Assembly: GCA_031254955.1 (NCBI GenBank)
Contig: JAIRTK010000447.1
Coordinates: 1 to 9,107, forward strand
Direction of reading: 5' to 3'
Length of the DNA: 9,107 bases
DNA from: Opitutaceae bacterium
GTDB lineage: Bacteria; Verrucomicrobiota; Verrucomicrobiia; Opitutales; Opitutaceae
Below the pieces are notes generated by a model that saw nothing but the letters and a program-made list of their open reading frames with translations, did not search any database and was not told where the DNA came from. The translations under genes were made by a program, and so were the position numbers. This document shows, piece after piece, positions 5,599 through 9,107 of the stretch; position 1 is the first letter of the stretch; each line of letters begins with the position of its first letter.

Positions 5599-5673
5599 GG
5601 CGCGGTAGCCAAGTGGTAAGGTCGAGGTCTGCAAAACCTCTATGCGCCGGTTCGATTCCGGCCCGCGCCTCCA
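5599..5673 (+). tRNA. tRNA-Cys (anticodon GCA)
   Basis: The sequence folds as a complete cloverleaf. The acceptor stem GGCGCGG (5599-5605) pairs with CCGCGCC (5663-5669). The D stem is GCC/GGT, with the AAGTGGTAA loop. The anticodon stem GAGGT (5624-5628) pairs with ACCTC (5636-5640) around the loop CTGCAAA, giving anticodon GCA at 5631-5633. The T stem GCCGG/CCGGC carries the loop TTCGATT (5651-5657). The discriminator base is T5670, the U73 expected for cysteine tRNA, and CCA is encoded at 5671-5673. It reads UGC and UGU codons. It stands alone, with no other tRNA beside it and no clear terminator after it. Confidence 0.97.
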
Positions 5674-5897
5674 GTTTTTCGCCTCTGAAAATGGCGAGGG
5701 AAACGGGTCTCCGATGCCAAAAAGTTCCCGGCATCCATTTGGGGAAAACAAAACCCCGCGCATAAAGACAAGTGAGGTCACACCCCTGATTTGTGGGCAG
5801 GGAAGGCGGGCAGCACCAGAAAGGAAAAGCAAACGGCCTCCCCAAACCCTGCCCCCGCCCATACCCCACCGTTTACCCGCCGTTACAAAGACAAGGT

Positions 5898-5922
5898 TCC
5901 GGCGCAGCAGGCGGGCGCCGGA
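5898..5922. other. GC-rich stem-loop
   Basis: TCCGGCGC (5898-5905) and GCGCCGGA (5915-5922) form a perfect 8-bp stem with a 9-base loop. No T-run follows on either strand, so a conventional intrinsic terminator is unlikely. Its role is unknown. Confidence 0.5.
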
Positions 5923-6021
5923 CAAACAGGGAGGCCCCCAACCACGGAGCGCGCCGGTGTTTAGCCCCACAACTCGCGGGAGCGGCGACGGCGGGACGGG
6001 CAGGTCGAACCGGCCAACCAG

Positions 6022-6109
6022 CAACCTCCCCATCCACCGCCCCATCTTCCTATCCTCCAGTCTCCCAACCTCCCCATCTCCCCATCCCCTCTCCGCCCCC
6101 ACCCCCCCG
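6022..6109 (+). repeat. Pyrimidine-rich degenerate repeat, G-quadruplex-prone on the minus strand
   Basis: About 84% of 6025-6108 is pyrimidine. CAACCTCCCCATC occurs at 6022-6034 and again at 6066-6078, with related CTCCCCATC-like units between and after. Five runs of four or more C lie between 6072 and 6108 (6072-6075, 6080-6083, 6086-6089, 6096-6100, 6102-6108), so the minus strand, which is the template for glgP, carries five closely spaced G-runs. The tract ends 89 bases before the glgP start codon. Confidence 0.75.
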
Positions 6110-6156
6110 GAAAATTTAAGCGTGACCATCGCCCCTTCTCTGGCACGTTTTCTGTT
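6109..6156 (+). promoter_or_regulatory. Candidate glgP promoter region
   Basis: GGAAAATTTAA (6109-6119) is identical to the A/T element before the blaI-like gene and is followed by CGTGACC, a weak -35 (GTGACC, 6122-6127). No good -10 lies at the right spacing. TGGCACG-N4-CTGTT (6141-6156) resembles a sigma-54 promoter but has GT where the invariant -12 GC should be. No Shine-Dalgarno sequence precedes the start codon. The region probably contains the promoter, but which element is used cannot be decided. Confidence 0.3.
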
Positions 6157-6197
6157 CCATTTTGGAAACCTTCCCGACGCCGAACCAGCAACCACTC

Positions 6198-8756
6198 ATG
6201 GCCACCTCAACCAAATCCAAGCCCAAGAAAACCGCCACGGAAAAAACCGCCGCCGCCAGCACCGCCGCCGCCAGCACCGCATTCGCCCGCCAAGGCACCG
6301 ACTCCCCCTTTGACGTCACCGACAGCGCGAAACTCAAAGAAGGCATCCTCCGCCACCTCACCTACACCCTGGCCCGCGACCACAAAACCGCCCAACTCCG
6401 CGACTGGTGGATCGCCACCTCGCTTGCCGTGCGCGAACACATCCTCGCCCGCCTGATCGACACCCAAGGCACCCACAACGACGGAAACGTCCGCCGCCTC
6501 TACTACCTCTCGCTCGAATACCTCATGGGCCGGCTCACCGAAAGCAACCTCTACAACACCGGCCTCAACGCCGCCGCCCGCGCCGCCCTCGCCGACCTCG
6601 GCATCGACTACCACGCCCTCCTCGACCAAGAACCCGACATGGGCCTCGGCAACGGCGGCCTCGGACGCCTCGCCGCCTGCTTCCTCGACTCGCTCGCCAC
6701 GCTCGACTACCCCGCCATCGGCTACGGCATCCACTACGAATTCGGCCTCTTCCGCCAAGAATTCGTCAACGGCCACCAAATCGAACACCCCGACTCATGG
6801 ATGATCAACGGCACCCCCTGGGAAGTCGCCCGCCCCGAAAACCGCATCACCATCCCCATCTACGGACGCGTTGAAAACGTATTTGACGACTGCGGCAACT
6901 GCCGCCCCGCCTGGCTCGACACCAAAACCATCGTCGGCATCCCCTGCGACATCCCCATCGCCGGCTACGGCACCAAAACCGTCAACCTCCTCCGCCTCTG
7001 GACCTCGCGCGCCGCCTCCGAATTTGACCTCCAAGCCTTCAACGCCGGCGGCTACGTCGAAGCCGTGCGCGAGAAAGCCATCATGGAAACCATCTCGAAA
7101 GTCCTCTACCCGAACGACAAAACCGAAAACGGCAAAGAACTCCGCCTCATCCAGCAATACTTCTTCGTCGCCTGCTCGCTACGCGACCTCACCCGCCGCC
7201 ACTTCCGCCACCCCGGCAACACCTGGGAAAACTTCCCCGACAAAGTCGCCATCCAACTCAACGACACCCACCCCGCCATCGCCGTCCCCGAACTCATGCG
7301 CCTCCTCCTCGACGACGAAAACCTCCCCTGGGACCACGCCTGGACCATCGTCACGAAAGTCTTCGCCTACACCAACCACACCCTCCTCCCCGAAGCCCTC
7401 GAAAAATGGAGCACCGCCCTCTTTGAACGCATCCTCCCCCGCCACCTCCAAATCATCTACGACATCAACACCCGCCTCCTCCAAACCGTCGAAACCCGCT
7501 GGCCCGGCGACACGGAAAAACAACGCACCTGCTCCCTCATCGACGAACACGGCCAGAAAACCGTCCGCATGGCCAACCTCTCCGTCATCGCCTCCCACAC
7601 CGTCAACGGCGTCGCCGCCCTCCACACCGACCTCCTCAAAAAACACCTCTTCCCCGACTACCACGCCCTCTACCCCGGACGCATCCAAAACAAAACCAAC
7701 GGCATCACCCCCCGCCGCTGGCTCCTCGACAGCAACCCCCGCCTCGCCACCCTCATCACCGACACCCTCGGCCACGAACACTGGATCCGCGACCTCGACC
7801 AACTCCGCGCCCTCGAACCCCACGCCGCCGACCCCGCCTTCCGCCAAGCCTACATGGCCATCAAACACGCCAACAAAAAAGACCTCGCCCGACTCATCCA
7901 AACCGAATGCCACATCGAAGTCTCGCCCCACGCGCTCTACGACGTGCAAATCAAACGCCTCCACGAATACAAACGCCAGCACCTCAACCTCCTCCACATC
8001 CTCGCCCTCTACCGCCGCCTCCTCCAAAACCCCGCCCACGACATCCACCCCCGCGTCTTTATCTTCGGAGCCAAAGCCGCCCCCGGCTACGACCTCGCGA
8101 AAAACATCATCCGCGCCATCAACATCATCGGCGAACGCATCAACCACGACCCCCGCATCGGCGGAAAACTCAAAATCGCCTTCCTCCCCAACTACCGCGT
8201 CTCGCTCGCCGAAACCATCATCCCCGCCGCCGACCTCTCCGAACAAATCTCCACCGCCGGCAAAGAAGCCAGCGGCACCGGCAACATGAAACTCGCCCTC
8301 AACGGCGCGCTCACCATCGGCACACTCGACGGCGCCAACATCGAAATCAAAGAAGAAGTCGGCGACGACAACATCTTCATCTTCGGGCACACCGTCGAAG
8401 ACGTGGAAACCCTCCACGCGAAAGGCTACCGCCCCCGCGACTATTACGAACACGACGAAGAACTCCGCGCCATCGTGGACTGGCTCGGCTCGAATTACTT
8501 CACCCCCGGAGAAAACGGCGCCTTCGCGCTCACCCAACGCAGCCTGCTCGACGGCGGCGACCCCTTCCTCGTGCTGGCCGATTTTCGAGCCTACAGCGAC
8601 ACCCAGACCCGCGTGGACGCCAAATACCGCGACCCCGCCGCCTGGGCGAAAAGCGCGATCCTGAACACCGCCCGCGTCGGCAAATTCTCCAGCGACCGCA
8701 CCATCCGCGAATACGCCACCCAAATCTGGAAACTCCCCCCCGTGAAAGTGGACTGA
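6198..8756 (+). CDS. glgP: Glycogen/starch/maltodextrin phosphorylase (GT35)
   Basis: This 852-residue cytoplasmic enzyme uses phosphate to release glucose 1-phosphate from the non-reducing ends of alpha-1,4-glucans. Family landmarks are in order: [11 protein letters not shown] (102-112), [15 protein letters not shown] (151-165), the HYEFGLFRQ segment (179-187), [18 protein letters not shown] (353-370), NGITPRRW (501-508), KRLHEYKRQ (586-594) and the pyridoxal-phosphate signature [13 protein letters not shown] (690-702), with Lys698 as the cofactor-binding lysine. E. coli GlgP has about 815 residues; the extra length is an Ala/Thr/Lys-rich N-terminus (1-35) containing a perfect 15-bp tandem duplication (TAAAS twice, residues 17-26). 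ATG 6198 was preferred over an upstream in-frame TTG at 6162. Substrate preference between glycogen and maltodextrin cannot be told from sequence. Third positions are overwhelmingly C (A for Lys, Glu, Gln), unlike the M56 gene; this relaxes in the last 120 codons or so. No other glycogen gene is adjacent. Confidence 0.97.
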   Translation: MATSTKSKPKKTATEKTAAASTAAASTAFARQGTDSPFDVTDSAKLKEGILRHLTYTLARDHKTAQLRDWWIATSLAVREHILARLIDTQGTHNDGNVRRLYYLSLEYLMGRLTESNLYNTGLNAAARAALADLGIDYHALLDQEPDMGLGNGGLGRLAACFLDSLATLDYPAIGYGIHYEFGLFRQEFVNGHQIEHPDSWMINGTPWEVARPENRITIPIYGRVENVFDDCGNCRPAWLDTKTIVGIPCDIPIAGYGTKTVNLLRLWTSRAASEFDLQAFNAGGYVEAVREKAIMETISKVLYPNDKTENGKELRLIQQYFFVACSLRDLTRRHFRHPGNTWENFPDKVAIQLNDTHPAIAVPELMRLLLDDENLPWDHAWTIVTKVFAYTNHTLLPEALEKWSTALFERILPRHLQIIYDINTRLLQTVETRWPGDTEKQRTCSLIDEHGQKTVRMANLSVIASHTVNGVAALHTDLLKKHLFPDYHALYPGRIQNKTNGITPRRWLLDSNPRLATLITDTLGHEHWIRDLDQLRALEPHAADPAFRQAYMAIKHANKKDLARLIQTECHIEVSPHALYDVQIKRLHEYKRQHLNLLHILALYRRLLQNPAHDIHPRVFIFGAKAAPGYDLAKNIIRAINIIGERINHDPRIGGKLKIAFLPNYRVSLAETIIPAADLSEQISTAGKEASGTGNMKLALNGALTIGTLDGANIEIKEEVGDDNIFIFGHTVEDVETLHAKGYRPRDYYEHDEELRAIVDWLGSNYFTPGENGAFALTQRSLLDGGDPFLVLADFRAYSDTQTRVDAKYRDPAAWAKSAILNTARVGKFSSDRTIREYATQIWKLPPVKVD

Positions 8757-8978
8757 TACCAATTCCCAATGAGATTTATCCTTTTGGAGGGACGGTCTCC
8801 GCGCCGTCCGCCCGCGAGGTTTGCGTGGCACGGGCGACTCGCCCGTGGGATTGGGTGACATGGGCGACCCCGCCCATGTTGATCGGGAACTCGCGGCGCG
8901 GAGCGCCATCGCATGGGCGGGTCGCCTATGCCACCCGACCCGGACCCCAAAAGGATAAATCTCATTCGGAAATGGTAT
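8756..8978. mobile_element. 223-bp MITE-like element with 31-bp terminal inverted repeats
   Basis: The ends 8757-8787 (TACCAATTCCCAATGAGATT...) and 8947-8977 are inverted copies matching at 29 of 31 positions. Inside are several stems: GGACGG/CCGTCC (8790-8795 with 8804-8809), CACGGGCG/CGCCCGTG (8829-8836 with 8840-8847), ACATGGGCG/CGCCCATGT (8858-8866 with 8871-8879), GGCGC/GCGCC (8895-8899 with 8903-8907) and an imperfect GCATGGGCG/CGCCTATGC (8911-8919 with 8922-8930). It encodes no protein. Both ends carry TA (TACCA...TGGTA), compatible with a TA target as used by IS630/Tc1-type elements, which is inference. The left end abuts or overlaps the glgP stop codon, so it may also shape the 3' end of that transcript. 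Confidence 0.75.
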
Positions 8979-9082
8979 TAGAGTGCCTTTATGGAGTGCC
9001 GCGCCTCAGGGTTCTGTTTTGAGTGAGAAAGGGTAGTATTCTGTAGCATAGGAAACGCTCCTTGGCGCGGGAGCGCCGGTAG

Positions 9083-9103
9083 GGAGGCCTCTCCGAGGCC
9101 TCC
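9083..9103. repeat. GGAGGCCTC palindrome
   Basis: GGAGGCCTC (9083-9091) and GAGGCCTCC (9095-9103) form a perfect 9-bp stem with a 3-base loop. The unit, with the preceding AG, matches the outer arm of the element at 3021-3133. It is probably one end of another copy that continues beyond the window. The bases between 8979 and 9082 hold no recognisable gene. Confidence 0.75.
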
Positions 9104-9107
9104 GTCG

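Larger units (their letters stand above)
5674..6197. other. Gene-free stretch between tRNA-Cys and glgP
   Basis: No convincing gene is seen in these 524 bases. Visible structures are a 6-bp stem GATGCC/GGCATC (5713-5718 with 5730-5735), an 8-bp stem TCCGGCGC/GCGCCGGA (5898-5905 with 5915-5922) lacking a T-tract, and the pyrimidine tract at 6025-6108. From about 5835 onward the plus strand becomes markedly C-rich, as does the glgP coding strand. Minus-strand frames crossing the tRNA are translation artefacts of the tRNA itself. Confidence 0.7.

Noticed and set aside
5545..6195. Minus-strand frames across the tRNA region (also 5594-5869)
   Set aside because: Their conserved-looking parts (GPESNRRIEVLQTSTLPLGY, GIEPAHRGFADLDLTTWLPR) are the antisense translation of tRNA-Cys, a well-known source of spurious protein annotations.
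6871..8289. 472-codon plus-strand frame inside glgP in another phase
   Set aside because: The product is Ser/Thr/Pro/Ala low-complexity sequence caused by glgP codon bias; glgP itself has all its family motifs.
7179..8909. 576-codon minus-strand frame opposite glgP
   Set aside because: It is a by-product of the extreme C-ending codon use of glgP. The product is a monotonous Gly/Val/Glu/Asp/Ala sequence with no domain features.
8829..8930. Intrinsic terminator for glgP
   Set aside because: The stems are strong but none is followed by a T-run, and they belong to a bounded repeat element. A termination effect cannot be excluded but is not shown.

Overview
This is a GC-rich chromosomal window, most likely from a member of the Verrucomicrobiota, and within that an Opitutaceae-like bacterium. 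That placement is inference. It rests on the intergenic palindromes built from CACGGAG/CACAGAG motifs, the lack of Shine-Dalgarno sequences before genes that look real, the BlaI/M56 regulatory pair, and the very C-rich codon use of the glycogen phosphorylase gene. No taxonomic marker gene other than one tRNA is present.

Layout. The left edge (1-57, minus) may hold a scrap of a REP-associated transposase-like gene, followed by a small inverted-repeat element (58-231). A two-membrane-helix protein with a TPR-like helical body is encoded on the minus strand (296-2374). The 1.26 kb between it and the next gene (2375-3636) has no intact gene. It is packed with four long inverted-repeat structures (2454-2567, 2684-2827, 3021-3133, 3181-3435), the remains of a small broken gene on the minus strand (2881-3168) that one of those palindromes appears to split, and a purine tract. 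At 3637-5375 lies a coupled two-gene cassette: a BlaI/MecI-type repressor overlapping by 4 bases a BlaR1-type M56 zinc metalloprotease. The protease C-terminal domain is not a penicillin-binding sensor but matches DUF4019. A tRNA-Cys(GCA) gene with encoded CCA is at 5599-5673. After a 520-base gene-free stretch with a strong pyrimidine/G-quadruplex tract comes glycogen phosphorylase (6198-8756). A 223-bp element with terminal inverted repeats starts at its stop codon, and the window ends in another GGAGGCCTC palindrome.

How the parts relate. The repressor and protease form one regulatory unit: by analogy with BlaI/BlaR1, the membrane protease senses something outside the cytoplasm and inactivates the repressor. 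The overlapping inverted repeats just upstream of the repressor are a reasonable operator for autoregulation. The TPR protein, tRNA-Cys and glycogen phosphorylase are separate transcription units with no obvious functional link to that cassette. The most unusual material is the repeat-rich intergenic DNA and the M56-DUF4019 sensor fusion.
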